A stretch of DNA of 64,000 bases from Pseudomonadota bacterium (GTDB lineage Bacteria; Desulfobacterota; Desulfobulbia; Desulfobulbales; JAGXFP01). The position numbers and the translations under genes were made by a program. Under the pieces are notes generated by a model, which ran no database searches, was not told the origin of the DNA, and saw only the letters and a list, made by a program, of their open reading frames with translations. Where the stretch lies: assembly GCA_018814305.1 (NCBI GenBank), contig JAHJAA010000089.1, positions 17,533 to 81,532 on the forward strand, in the 5' to 3' direction. This document shows positions 26,304 to 35,007 of this stretch, piece by piece (position 1 is the stretch's first letter; every line of letters begins with the position of its first letter).

Positions 26304-27235
26304 GTCTGCTCCGATGCCTTTTCCAGAAGATAATCTTCAGCCGAGAGTGCTGCCACAGCCCCTTCACCGGCTCCATTGATAATTTGACGGACATTCTTGG
26401 AACAGATGTCACCTGCCGCCATCACTCCAGGGATATTGGTCCGCATCTCAGCATCGGTAACCACGAATCCATTCTTGAGCGTCAACTGGTCGGCTGGCAA
26501 CACTTCATTGTTTGGAATCACCCCGATCAGGACAAAGATCCCCTGAACAGCCAGGGTGGACTCCTTGCCCTCGGTATCACGGAGTGCGAGTTCTTCGACC
26601 CCGTTGGTGCCACGAATTTCTTTAACGTAGGAATTCCAGAGGAACTCGATTTTCGGATTGGCTTTGGCCTGATCCTGAAGAATCGTGGTGGCACGAAGCT
26701 GATCCCGACGATGGATAAGGGTCACTTTTTTGGCAAAACGGGTCAAAAACATCGCCTCCTGGACGGCGGTATTGCCGCCGCCCACCACGGCGATTTCCTG
26801 ATCACGGAAAAAAGGTCCGTCACAGGTCGCACAGTACGATACCCCCTTGGCGGCCAACTCCTTCTCGCCGGGAACCCCAAGGATGTTGGGCCTGGCGCCG
26901 GTGGCCAGAATCACCGCCTGGGTGGTGATTTCATTGCCATCGGCGAGTTGGATCTTCTTGCTGGCAGCCCCGAGATCCATACCGGTCACTTCGGCTCCAT
27001 TTCTGATCTCAAGACCAAACCGATCCGCCTGGGCCTTCATTTTATCCGCCAGATCAAAACCGGATATCCCGTCAGGAAAACCGGGATAATTATCAATCCA
27101 GTCGGTGTTCAGGATCTGCCCCCCCGGAACGCCCCTTTCAAGAAGTACCGTTTTCAAGCGGGCTCTGGCCGCATAAAGTCCAGCGGTCAGCCCACCAGGT
27201 CCGCCACCGACAATTATAAGTTGATAGTCTGCCAT
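26297..27235 (-). CDS. trxB: Thioredoxin reductase
   Basis: This 312-residue flavoprotein has the FAD-binding GGGPGGLTAGLYAARA, the redox-active Cys pair in SYCATCDGPFF, the NAD(P)-binding GGGNTAVQEAMFL and the C-terminal FAD motif VMAAGDICSKNVRQI. It reduces thioredoxin at the expense of NADPH. The HRRDQLRATTIL segment carries the HRRxxxR NADPH-phosphate contact, in favour of NADPH. It follows trxA with a hairpin in the gap, and overlaps bamD. Confidence 0.93.
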   Translation of the reverse strand: MADYQLIIVGGGPGGLTAGLYAARARLKTVLLERGVPGGQILNTDWIDNYPGFPDGISGFDLADKMKAQADRFGLEIRNGAEVTGMDLGAASKKIQLADGNEITTQAVILATGARPNILGVPGEKELAAKGVSYCATCDGPFFRDQEIAVVGGGNTAVQEAMFLTRFAKKVTLIHRRDQLRATTILQDQAKANPKIEFLWNSYVKEIRGTNGVEELALRDTEGKESTLAVQGIFVLIGVIPNNEVLPADQLTLKNGFVVTDAEMRTNIPGVMAAGDICSKNVRQIINGAGEGAVAALSAEDYLLEKASEQTC

Positions 27236-27250
27236 AGTTCTTTAACAAAG

Positions 27251-27277
27251 AAAGGCTCGGACCGCGCCGAGCCTTTT
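27251..27277. terminator. Hairpin between trxA and trxB
   Basis: AAAGGCTCGG and CCGAGCCTTT form a perfect 10-bp stem with a six-base loop. On the minus strand it is followed by a broken T-run (CTTTCTTTGTT). It probably lowers read-through from trxA into trxB. Confidence 0.6.
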
Positions 27278-27364
27278 CTGGTCATTATTGCCGATCATAA
27301 ATGATCTTTTCGTTGAAGTTCCAAGGGGTTCGTCCGGAAACGTTCAAACTGGACGAAAACCAGC

Positions 27365-27691
27365 TTAAATTGCCCGGTCCAGCATGGTCTGAATCTGGGC
27401 CTTGCCTACGGCTCCGGTGACCTGATCAACCACATTGCCATCCTTGAAGAGAATAAGAGTGGGGATGGCTCTGATCCCGAATTTACCCGGGGTGGCCGGA
27501 TTTTCATCCACATTCATCTTGGCGACCACCACCTTACCGGCGTAGGAATCAGCCAATTCTTCAATCACCGGGCCGATGGCCTTACAGGGACCGCACCAAG
27601 GGGCCCAAAAATCGACCAGACAAGGGGTGCTGCTCTTAATGGTCGCTTCAAAATCCGCATCAGTAAGATGTGTTACATTGGCTCCGGCCAT
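27365..27691 (-). CDS. trxA: Thioredoxin
   Basis: The 108-residue protein has the active site FWAPWCGPCKAIGP, the cis-proline IRAIPTLILFKDG and the usual thioredoxin length. I trimmed the start to the ATG at 27691 because AAGGAG lies seven bases upstream and the extra upstream residues are not conserved. It donates electrons to ribonucleotide reductase, peroxiredoxins and similar enzymes. The reductase gene trxB follows on the same strand. Confidence 0.93.
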   Translation of the reverse strand: MAGANVTHLTDADFEATIKSSTPCLVDFWAPWCGPCKAIGPVIEELADSYAGKVVVAKMNVDENPATPGKFGIRAIPTLILFKDGNVVDQVTGAVGKAQIQTMLDRAI

Positions 27692-27997
27692 GAATGTTCT
27701 CCTTTGTGAGCTATTTGGGGAAACTTTTCGAGAAATGGTCAATATTTTCACAAACAGCTAAATAATTGTCGCGCCGTTTGAGATTCCTCAGTAAAAAAAT
27801 CGAGTCATCCGATCAGGTTTTTTCAAGATCAGGAATATCTTAACTACTGTTGTCGTGCATGACAAGTCTATTTGTTGCCAATTCGAGGACCTTGCCTGCT
27901 GATCCTTTCCTGGCGGGTTTCGGGGGGTACGCGATTCTGCTGATCGTTACCCACGGTAACTGAAGGAGAACCCCACAACCTATACATGGAGGTCCCG

Positions 27998-28390
27998 ATG
28001 GATGAAATCAGTGACCTGGAAATGGTCCGCGTGATCGGTGAATTTCTGGAACTGGGGCATATGGACAACATAGCAGCCCTCTTCCGCAAGGAACCACAGT
28101 GGTATCGTTTAACTGGTGAACTCGTACAGGACGAACGGTTCATGGTCCGGATGGGAGTCGCGGTCCTCTTTGAAGAACTGGTGACAACCCACCCTGAAGA
28201 GGTCAGGCAGGCCATCCCCTCACTCCTGCCATTACTGACCGACCCGACCCCCTTTATCCGGGGCGAGGCCTGCACCATCCTGGGTATAATCAACAGCCCC
28301 GACGCTCTTCACCACCTCGCCGCCCTCACCGATGATCCCGATCCCCAGATCCGCGAAATTGTTGAGGACTGTCTCAAAGGGAGGACCTGA
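27998..28390 (+). CDS. Small HEAT-repeat protein
   Basis: The start at the second ATG (27998) is set by a perfect GGAGGT seven bases upstream. The 130-residue product has helical repeats of the HEAT/PBS type, clearest in LLPLLTDPTPFIRGEACTIL and ALTDDPDPQIREIVEDCL. The N-terminal part is acidic and helical. Such proteins act as scaffolds or as lyase-like chaperones; no partner can be named. It stands alone, divergent from trxA and convergent with aspS. Confidence 0.75.
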   Translation: MDEISDLEMVRVIGEFLELGHMDNIAALFRKEPQWYRLTGELVQDERFMVRMGVAVLFEELVTTHPEEVRQAIPSLLPLLTDPTPFIRGEACTILGIINSPDALHHLAALTDDPDPQIREIVEDCLKGRT

Positions 28391-28502
28391 AGGACGGATC
28401 TTTCAACGGTTCTACCCTGCTCTCCAACCGGGATAATACAATTCTCCAAGTCCGCCAGACCCCAAGAGTCAACGTCAGGTCATGACGATAAACACTTTCA
28501 GC

Positions 28503-30290
28503 TTAATCCTCTTTCCAATCGGGACGAAGAGAGAGCTCGGTCAGCTGTTTGCGGGCCACCGAGGCCGGGGCATCGGTCATGGGGCAGCCGGCCTTCTGGG
28601 TCTTGGGGAAGGCGATGACGTCACGGATGCTCTCGCGACCACAGAGGATCATCATCAAGCGGTCAAGACCAAAGGCCAGGCCGCCATGGGGTGGGGCGCC
28701 CAGTTCCAGGGCCTGGAGCAGAAAGTCGAACTTTTCCCGGGCCTCCTCAGGGGTAATCCCCAAGGCCAGGAAGATCTTTTCCTGGAGTTCCATTTGATGG
28801 ATACGGATGCTGCCGCCGCCGATTTCAGTCCCGTTTAAAACGAGATCATAGGCCCGGCTGAGGGCCTTGCCCGGATCAGATTCCAGAAGCTCCAGATCCT
28901 CCTCCCGGGGGGCGGTAAAGGGATGGTGTACTGCGGTAAAACGTTTGGCCTCCTGGTCATACTCCACCAGGGGGAAATCGGTGACCCAGATAAAATTAAA
29001 ACTCCCCGCTGGCATAAAACCCAGCCGCCGGGCCAACTCAAGTCGAAGTTCGGCCAGGGCCGCATGGACCACAGCCGGGGTGTCCGCCACAAAGAACAAG
29101 AGATCCCCGGTTTCAGCACCCAGGGTAGCAGCCATGGCCTTCCGTTCCTCTTCGGTGAAGAACTTGGCAATGGGTGACTGCCATTCGCCATTCTCCTTCA
29201 TCTTGACCCAGGCCAGACCCTTGGCCCCGAAATTGGCCACATAGCTGGTGAGATCATCCAGATCCTTCCGCGAAAAATCCGCACAGCCCTTGGCATTGAT
29301 ACTCTTAACCATGCCGCCCTTTTCCACCACGGTCTTAAACACCTTGAAAGAGCAGTCCTTGACCACCTCGGTGAGGCTGGTCAGTTCCAGACCGAAACGG
29401 GTATCGGGCCGGTCGGTGCCAAAGCGATCCATGGCCTCGCGATAGGTGATCCGGGGAAATGGGGGGGCCACCTCAAGATTTAAGGTCGCCTGAAAGAGGC
29501 GGTTGATCATCCCTTCGGCCACCTCGATGATCTCCTCCTCGGTGATGAAGGACATCTCCATATCAATCTGGGTGAACTCAGGCTGGCGATCGGCCCGCAA
29601 GTCTTCATCCCGGAAGCACTTGACAATCTGGTAATAGCGGTCCATTCCGGCCACCATCAACAGCTGTTTGAAGAGCTGCGGGGACTGGGGCAGGGCATAA
29701 AAACGGCCGGCATTGACCCGGCTCGGCACCAGATAGTCCCGGGCGCCTTCCGGAGTGGAGCGGGTTAGAACCGGAGTTTCAATCTCCAGAAAATTCAAGT
29801 CATTCAGAAATGTACGAATCGCCTGGCACGCCTGATGGCGTTTAACCAGGGCCTCGGCCATCTGGGGCCGGCGCAGGTCGATATAGCGATATTTAAGTCG
29901 AAGGTTTTCGGAGACCTCGACATCCTCGTCCAGTGGAAAAGGAGGGGTCTTGCTCCGATTGAGGATCCGGAGTTCATCAACCAGGATTTCGATCTCACCG
30001 GTCGCCAGTTTCGAATTGACCATCCCGTCCGGCCTACCACTGACTCGACCACGGACGGCAATGACCCACTCACTCCGCAGACCGTGGGCCTTGGCGTGGA
30101 CCTCTGCATTCAGCTCGGGGTTAAAGACCACCTGGGTCAGACCATAGCGGTCACGCAGATCGATGAAAATAACCCCGCCGTGATCTCGCCGGCGGAGGAC
30201 CCAGCCCATCAGGGTGACCTCTTGACCAATATGGGTCTGATTAAGGTCGTTACAGTAATTGGATCTCTTCAGGGTGCCCATCGATTCCAT
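28503..30290 (-). CDS. aspS: Aspartyl-tRNA synthetase
   Basis: The 595-residue class II synthetase has the OB-fold anticodon domain ([24 protein letters not shown]), motif 2 ([20 protein letters not shown]), the bacterial GAD insertion and motif 3 ([15 protein letters not shown]). It charges tRNA-Asp, and length fits the bacterial type. A discriminating or non-discriminating role cannot be told without gatCAB information. An internal ATG four codons in is an alternative start. It follows hisS with a 110-base gap on the same strand. Confidence 0.95.
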   Translation of the reverse strand: MESMGTLKRSNYCNDLNQTHIGQEVTLMGWVLRRRDHGGVIFIDLRDRYGLTQVVFNPELNAEVHAKAHGLRSEWVIAVRGRVSGRPDGMVNSKLATGEIEILVDELRILNRSKTPPFPLDEDVEVSENLRLKYRYIDLRRPQMAEALVKRHQACQAIRTFLNDLNFLEIETPVLTRSTPEGARDYLVPSRVNAGRFYALPQSPQLFKQLLMVAGMDRYYQIVKCFRDEDLRADRQPEFTQIDMEMSFITEEEIIEVAEGMINRLFQATLNLEVAPPFPRITYREAMDRFGTDRPDTRFGLELTSLTEVVKDCSFKVFKTVVEKGGMVKSINAKGCADFSRKDLDDLTSYVANFGAKGLAWVKMKENGEWQSPIAKFFTEEERKAMAATLGAETGDLLFFVADTPAVVHAALAELRLELARRLGFMPAGSFNFIWVTDFPLVEYDQEAKRFTAVHHPFTAPREEDLELLESDPGKALSRAYDLVLNGTEIGGGSIRIHQMELQEKIFLALGITPEEAREKFDFLLQALELGAPPHGGLAFGLDRLMMILCGRESIRDVIAFPKTQKAGCPMTDAPASVARKQLTELSLRPDWKED

Positions 30291-30401
30291 GGGATTGACT
30301 CCTTATGTCCGGGAATGAACTCGGAAATTATTTGGTTAATATCACTTTCAGTCTTAATCTCTGCCGGCAAAGGATGAAAACAAAGCCGGCACAATACTCA
30401 A

Positions 30402-31688
30402 CTATGCTGATTTTGCTCCAGGTAATTTATCGATCAACTCAGGACCCCAGACCTCCAGATCCTGGTTCAAGGGAATTTCTTCCTGTTCTCTAGTCTCCAT
30501 ATTCCGCAAGATGACCACTCCGTTCCGCAGTTCTTCTTCCCCCAGGATCAGGGTCCGGCCGGCATTGAGGCGACCTGCCTGCTTCATCTGATTCTTAAGG
30601 CTCCGACCCAAGGGATCCATGGCGCAGGAGAGACCTGCCCCCCGGAGCCTCTGGTTAAGCCTGAAGGCCAGATTACGGGACTCCTCACCCAGCGCGGCAA
30701 TGAACAGATCACATTGAACCGGGATCGGCTCAGATTGCTTCTGCTGCAGCAAAAGAACCAGCCGTTCCATACCCATGGCAAAACCGATTCCCGGCATCGG
30801 ATCCGGTCCCCCCAGTTGAGCGACCAATCCATCATAGCGCCCTCCGGCGCCAACCGCACTCTGGGCGCCGAGATCACCGGTAACCAGCTCAAAGGTGGTC
30901 CGGGTATAGTAGTCGAGCCCTCGGACCATAAAAGGATTGACTCCATACGGAATGGCCAGCAGGTCCAGGTAACGGCGCACTTCCTGAAAATGGGCGGTGC
31001 AATCGGCACAAAGATGATCAGGCAGTTCCGGAACCCCCTGAAACTGTTCCCGGCAGGACTCATTTTTACAATCAAGGATTCGTAAGGGATTGGTTTGCCG
31101 ACGACGTTCACAGTCCTGGCAGAGCGTCGCGGTCTTTTGATCAACAAAATCACGAAGGGCCTGATTATAGGCGGGACGGCACGCCGGACACCCCAGCGAG
31201 TTGATCTCCAGGCTGGCAGTGAGGCCCAGTTCCTGCAAAATCTGCCAGGCCATGGCCATCAACTCTGCATCAATCAGCGGGGTATCAGCCCCTAGAACCT
31301 CCACCGACATCTGGTGAAACTGGCGGAGTCGGCCCTTCTGGGGCCGTTCATGGCGGAACATGGGTCCGATGGTATAGAGCCGTTGGATCGGTTGCAGCAG
31401 ATGGAGACTATGCTCAATAAAGGAACGGAGCACCGAAGCGGTTCCCTCGGGTCGGAGGGTGAGTTGGCCACCGTTTCGATCAGTAAAGGTATACATCTCC
31501 TTTTCAACAATATCGGTGGTCTCGCCAATGGAGCGGACAAAGAGTTCGGTCTTTTCGAGGATCGGGACCCTGATTTCATTGAAGCCATAGCGCTGGAATA
31601 TGTTTCGGGCAGTGGTCTCGATCCTTTGCCAGAGTGGCGTTTCCTCGGGCAGAATATCCTTGAAGCCCTTTAATGCTTTTACTGCCAA
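30402..31688 (-). CDS. hisS: Histidyl-tRNA synthetase
   Basis: I set the start at the TTG at 31688, which has GAGGGGGG about eight bases upstream and gives the standard N-terminus LAVKALKGFKDILPEE. Class II motifs include TLRPEGTASVLR and the histidine-specific LDYYTRTTFEL and GAGGRYDGLV. The middle contains four Cys pairs (GCPACRP, LCQDCERR, DCKNESC, LCADC), which look like a zinc-ribbon insertion as seen in several bacterial HisS proteins. It forms an operon with aspS, a common pairing. Confidence 0.94.
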   Translation of the reverse strand: MAVKALKGFKDILPEETPLWQRIETTARNIFQRYGFNEIRVPILEKTELFVRSIGETTDIVEKEMYTFTDRNGGQLTLRPEGTASVLRSFIEHSLHLLQPIQRLYTIGPMFRHERPQKGRLRQFHQMSVEVLGADTPLIDAELMAMAWQILQELGLTASLEINSLGCPACRPAYNQALRDFVDQKTATLCQDCERRRQTNPLRILDCKNESCREQFQGVPELPDHLCADCTAHFQEVRRYLDLLAIPYGVNPFMVRGLDYYTRTTFELVTGDLGAQSAVGAGGRYDGLVAQLGGPDPMPGIGFAMGMERLVLLLQQKQSEPIPVQCDLFIAALGEESRNLAFRLNQRLRGAGLSCAMDPLGRSLKNQMKQAGRLNAGRTLILGEEELRNGVVILRNMETREQEEIPLNQDLEVWGPELIDKLPGAKSA

Positions 31689-31949
31689 AAGCGTACCCCC
31701 CTCTTCCTGGAACCTCTGTTTATTTCCGGGCAGACCCCTCGCAGGCACCTTTTGCCTTCGGCCTCCGGTGATCCGCCAGGGATTGCCGCAGGGCCGTTTT
31801 GCTATGGATCTTCAAAGAATTAGCTCGTAATGAGAAAGCGGATGACTCTAGCGGAATTCACAGGAAAAGTCAAGAAGACGAGAAGGGGCAACCCTGCAAA
31901 ATATTGAAGGGGCTCACCCAACTCCTTTAGCGGATGAAACAAGAAAAAA

Positions 31950-32333
31950 TTATTGAAATTGTAAATCAATATAGGCAGCCAGGGCGTCCCCGGCCGAAGG
32001 AGAAAGCTCGGCGAAACGCACACTGCGCCTTCGTAAACTGGATCCGGAGGAATGGTAATTTTTCTGAACGAGACGATCCGAAACCGTTTCCAGTGACATC
32101 TCGATATCTTCATCGCGTTCCAAATTCAACACCATCGAGAGCTTTATTCCCAGGTTCGACCACTCCTCTCCGTCATAGAGATAGTAAAAAGCAAGCCCGC
32201 CCAGGCTGATATCGGCGATCTGGCCCAACCTCCCCGCGGTGGGGCCTTCAACGGCAAAAGGCCCCTTATTCGGGGGATAGTAATAGCGTTTGCTCTGTCG
32301 TCTTTCTTTTTTTCGAATAAACCAAGGGGGCAT
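31950..32333 (-). CDS. PilZ domain protein
   Basis: The protein is a single PilZ domain. The N-terminal RKKERRQSKRYYY supplies the RxxxR part and IADISLGGLAFYY the D/NxSxxG part of the cyclic-di-GMP site. It should be a cytoplasmic c-di-GMP receptor acting on motility, adhesion or exopolysaccharide. The start is put at the ATG at 32333, which has AGGTGG upstream; an ATG at 32348 adds five residues. No diguanylate cyclase is in the window. Confidence 0.85.
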   Translation of the reverse strand: MPPWFIRKKERRQSKRYYYPPNKGPFAVEGPTAGRLGQIADISLGGLAFYYLYDGEEWSNLGIKLSMVLNLERDEDIEMSLETVSDRLVQKNYHSSGSSLRRRSVRFAELSPSAGDALAAYIDLQFQ

Positions 32334-32522
32334 GGATCCACCTGCCATCGTTTCTTCTAATAGTACAAGTTACTGTTCCTACGAAAGTATTACCTGAATA
32401 CGATTCTCAAAGAACTACCAATCGGAGCAAAAGTCAACATTCCAATTATCAAGAAAACAGAAATTCTATCAGACAAGAAAATGATCTTCCCGTTGTTTGA
32501 AGCGAGCAACACCCGACATCCC

Positions 32523-32927
32523 TTACAACTTCGCCAAATTTTGATGATCAATGGCAATACAGCGATCCATGATCACCGTAAGCCCACTTGCCTCGGCTCG
32601 GGCGGCAGCCTGATCATGAACGATGCCGAGTTGCATCCAGATCACTTTGGCCCCCACGCTAATGGCGCTTTCAACAATCGGCGGAATATCCTCGGGCCGG
32701 CGAAAAATATCCACGATATCCACCGGGGTCGGGATCTCTTCAAGGCTCCCATAACAGGGCAACCCGAGAATTTCACGTTGGCCGGGATTAACCGGAAAAA
32801 TGGTATATCCCGCTGCCAAAAGATAGCGAGCCACCTGATTGCTGGGCCGATTCTCCTTGGGGGAAAGACCGACCACGGCAATGGTTCGGAAGTCCTGTAA
32901 AACCTTCTGGATTTCAAGAGATATCAT
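32523..32927 (-). CDS. CoA-binding (YccU-type) protein
   Basis: The 134-residue Rossmann-fold protein has the CoA-binding domain signature TIAVVGLSPKENRPSNQVARYL, then GYTIFPVNPG and VDIVDIFRRPEDIPPIV. The stand-alone YccU group binds CoA or acyl-CoA; no catalytic role is known. AGAGGAT precedes the ATG. It is separated by about 190 bases from the PilZ gene on the same strand. Confidence 0.88.
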   Translation of the reverse strand: MISLEIQKVLQDFRTIAVVGLSPKENRPSNQVARYLLAAGYTIFPVNPGQREILGLPCYGSLEEIPTPVDIVDIFRRPEDIPPIVESAISVGAKVIWMQLGIVHDQAAARAEASGLTVIMDRCIAIDHQNLAKL

Positions 32928-33162
32928 GCATATCCTCTGTTTGCTATTTTACTCGGAAGAGGTAAAATTCAAGGGTATCAGACTATAGCACTTTTTTCAT
33001 CCTGGGTTAAGAGGTCCAAGATCCAGCGTCAAACAAGACGGTTGCAGATGGAGATAGTGAGCTGCAAGACCTTTGAGGCGGCAAGAGAGGAGCTCTTCCG
33101 GGACTGAAACATCTGCTAACACGGCAGGGAGCGACCGAGCGGTGAATTTTGGAGGTGAAACG

Positions 33163-33384
33163 ATGTGCCAGATGAGCGTAGTATTGGAAGAAAACGACCA
33201 CACCGAGCCGATCATGGACGGGGTGACCATGCTGGAGACAACCGCCGATGGGGTCCGGATGTCGGCCTTTTTTGAAGAGCCGAAGCTGATCCCCGGGGTC
33301 CAGGTGATCCGAATCGATTTTTTAAATGGCAAGGTCTTTCTGGGGAAACCAATCCCTATGATACTGGAGGACAAAAATGGGTGA
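33163..33384 (+). CDS. CooT-type nickel-binding protein
   Basis: The 73-residue protein starts with MCQMSVVLEE, where Cys2 is the nickel ligand known for CooT, a small dimeric protein of carbon monoxide dehydrogenase maturation in Rhodospirillum. The body is the CooT beta-barrel pattern: MLETTADGVRMSAFFEEPK and IRIDFLNGKVFLG. Start choice is supported by GGAGGTG upstream. The end overlaps the next gene by eight bases, and that gene has a poly-His tail. No CODH gene is in the window, so the enzyme served must lie elsewhere. Confidence 0.88.
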   Translation: MCQMSVVLEENDHTEPIMDGVTMLETTADGVRMSAFFEEPKLIPGVQVIRIDFLNGKVFLGKPIPMILEDKNG

Positions 33385-33625
33385 TTTGACCGAACTGGAA
33401 AAAGTACGGGTGATGCTGCCCCACTGGATTGAGCACAACAACAGCCATGTTGCCGAATTCATCAAATGGCAACAGACCTTTGAAGGCAGAAGCGAAACAG
33501 AGGAGGCCGCGGCCAAATTCGCCGAGGCGGTACAATCACTGGAGGCGGCAGGTGCTGCGCTCACCGAGGCCCTGGCCTCCCTGGGCGGCCCCCTTGAACA
33601 CCACGGCCACCACCATCACCATTAA
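33377..33625 (+). CDS. Small helical protein with natural His-rich tail, CooT partner
   Basis: The 82-residue product has an amphipathic N-terminal part (LEKVRVMLPHWIEHNNSHVAEF) with two His residues in a WIEHNNSH motif. An alanine-rich helix follows, and the end is HHGHHHHH. Translation is coupled to the CooT gene by an eight-base overlap. I believe related small proteins sit beside CooT in other anaerobes, but cannot confirm it here. Nickel storage or delivery to CooT or CODH is inferred from the His tail and context. Confidence 0.75.
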   Translation: MGDLTELEKVRVMLPHWIEHNNSHVAEFIKWQQTFEGRSETEEAAAKFAEAVQSLEAAGAALTEALASLGGPLEHHGHHHHH

Positions 33626-33680
33626 AGCCTGGACCAAGGTGTGAGATATCTGCGATCAGGGCCCCAAACGAAGGAGTCCG

Positions 33681-34178
33681 TTACAACTCGAATTTTCGGA
33701 GTCGAGCAAAGAGCTCCGAACTACTCCCCCCGGACTGGCCTTGAACCGTGACCAGCCAGAATGTTCCAGGCTCCCTGAGGATTCGAACCCTGAGTTGTTC
33801 ACCCAACTGATGGGAGTCTTCTTCCAGGTTATAAAACACGGTGTCGATTCCGAAAAATCCGTCCAGAAGGTGGGTGATGGTATGGAGGGTCTTGCTCTCA
33901 TACCCCTGAGTCATGGTCGAAAGGTCGTTTAAGGTGTGAAAACCGCCATCCGCCAATTCCCGGATCAAGCCGGACAACACCTGACGATTTTCAGACAAAC
34001 CCTGCTCAACCAGCCTCCAGAAACGGGGATCTTCAGCGGAACAGGACTCCTCTTCGAGAATGATCACCTGGTCGTATTTGACCAGAAAATTGCGGTCAAA
34101 AAAACGGGTCACCAGCCGGCAGCTCTCTTCCAGATCCGCTCCGCCAAGCAGGATCCGATGGACGACATCTAAATTCAT
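33681..34178 (-). CDS. Hypothetical soluble protein
   Basis: This 165-residue protein shows a mixed alpha/beta pattern with no signal peptide and no motif I recognise. Notable segments are ILLGGADLEESCRLVTRFF and HTITHLLDGFFGIDTVFYNLEED. The spacing of hydrophobic residues resembles a small regulatory or sensor domain. It lies 42 bases upstream of, and on the same strand as, the HAD phosphatase, whose gene precedes it in transcription. A co-functional link is possible. Confidence 0.7.
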   Translation of the reverse strand: MNLDVVHRILLGGADLEESCRLVTRFFDRNFLVKYDQVIILEEESCSAEDPRFWRLVEQGLSENRQVLSGLIRELADGGFHTLNDLSTMTQGYESKTLHTITHLLDGFFGIDTVFYNLEEDSHQLGEQLRVRILREPGTFWLVTVQGQSGGSSSELFARLRKFEL

Positions 34179-34220
34179 GGCGATCGAGGTTCCTCATCCA
34201 TGCAAGTTATTGGGGGGTGA

Positions 34221-34847
34221 TCATTTTTGAAAAATCGGCAATGAGAGAATTTCCATGAACCGATTGACGTGGTACTCGGCGGTAAGTTTGGGATTGCGAA
34301 AGGCGATCAACGCCATCCCGGCCCGGGCGGCATGCTCCTGGTCGACCACCGAATCACCGATAAACACCCCCTCCCCGGCGGTAAGGTTGTAGTGGGTCAG
34401 AATCCGGTGAATGGCCTCGGGGTGGGGCTTGGGATTTTCCACATCCATGGCCGTGAAGACCAAGCCGAAGTATTTCCGCAGACCAAAGGTATCGAGCAAA
34501 GTGGCCATGGTGGTGGTTCGGTTGGTGCTGATGGCGGTCCGGCAGTTCGGGAGAATCACTTCAAGAAATGGGATCAGATCCGGTTCCATGGTCATGAATG
34601 GAAGAAAATCACGGTAATCAAGACCCTGGCGATACCGATGGGCCGCTTCCAGCTCTTCCGGCCAGTGACGCATGATATGGTTGACCGAATCGACCACATG
34701 GTGCATATGAACGTAATCCAGTTCCTCTTCATCCATGTCGGGATGACCGAAATGGCGGCAAACCCGGTTGTAGAATTCTAAATTGGCGTTTCGGGAATCG
34801 AACATGACTCCGTCACAATCGAAGATTACAAGTTTTGGTTCACTCAT
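34221..34847 (-). CDS. HAD-superfamily phosphatase
   Basis: The 208-residue protein has all four HAD motifs: I FDCDGVMFDS, II ISTNRTTTMATLL, III Lys in VENPKPHPEAIHRIL and IV VFIGDSVVDQEHAARAG. The cap insertion between motifs I and II is helical, so it belongs to subfamily IA like phosphoglycolate phosphatase and beta-phosphoglucomutase. The first Asp of motif I is the nucleophile and the second the acid/base. The substrate is not identifiable. Divergent from nadB. Confidence 0.88.
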   Translation of the reverse strand: MSEPKLVIFDCDGVMFDSRNANLEFYNRVCRHFGHPDMDEEELDYVHMHHVVDSVNHIMRHWPEELEAAHRYRQGLDYRDFLPFMTMEPDLIPFLEVILPNCRTAISTNRTTTMATLLDTFGLRKYFGLVFTAMDVENPKPHPEAIHRILTHYNLTAGEGVFIGDSVVDQEHAARAGMALIAFRNPKLTAEYHVNRFMEILSLPIFQK

Positions 34848-35007
34848 GAATAAGATCCTGATCCGTGATAAAACCTCCTAGAACAGAGGTTGTAATTAAT
34901 TCGTTCATTCCACCATACAAACCAGAACATTCCGGGCCTGTCAAGGGGCAGCTCCGGGCTTGACCGAGACCGAGACGAAGAAATTTCCGCCCGGCCGGGG
35001 AGAAATG

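Noticed and set aside
33601..33625. Poly-His end of the CooT partner as a cloning tag
   Set aside because: It has an internal Gly, mixed CAC/CAT codons and native flanking sequence, so it reads as natural.
34871..34891. Short inverted repeat AACCTC/GAGGTT between the HAD and nadB genes
   Set aside because: It is only six bases long and has no T-run or conserved context, so neither terminator nor operator can be claimed.
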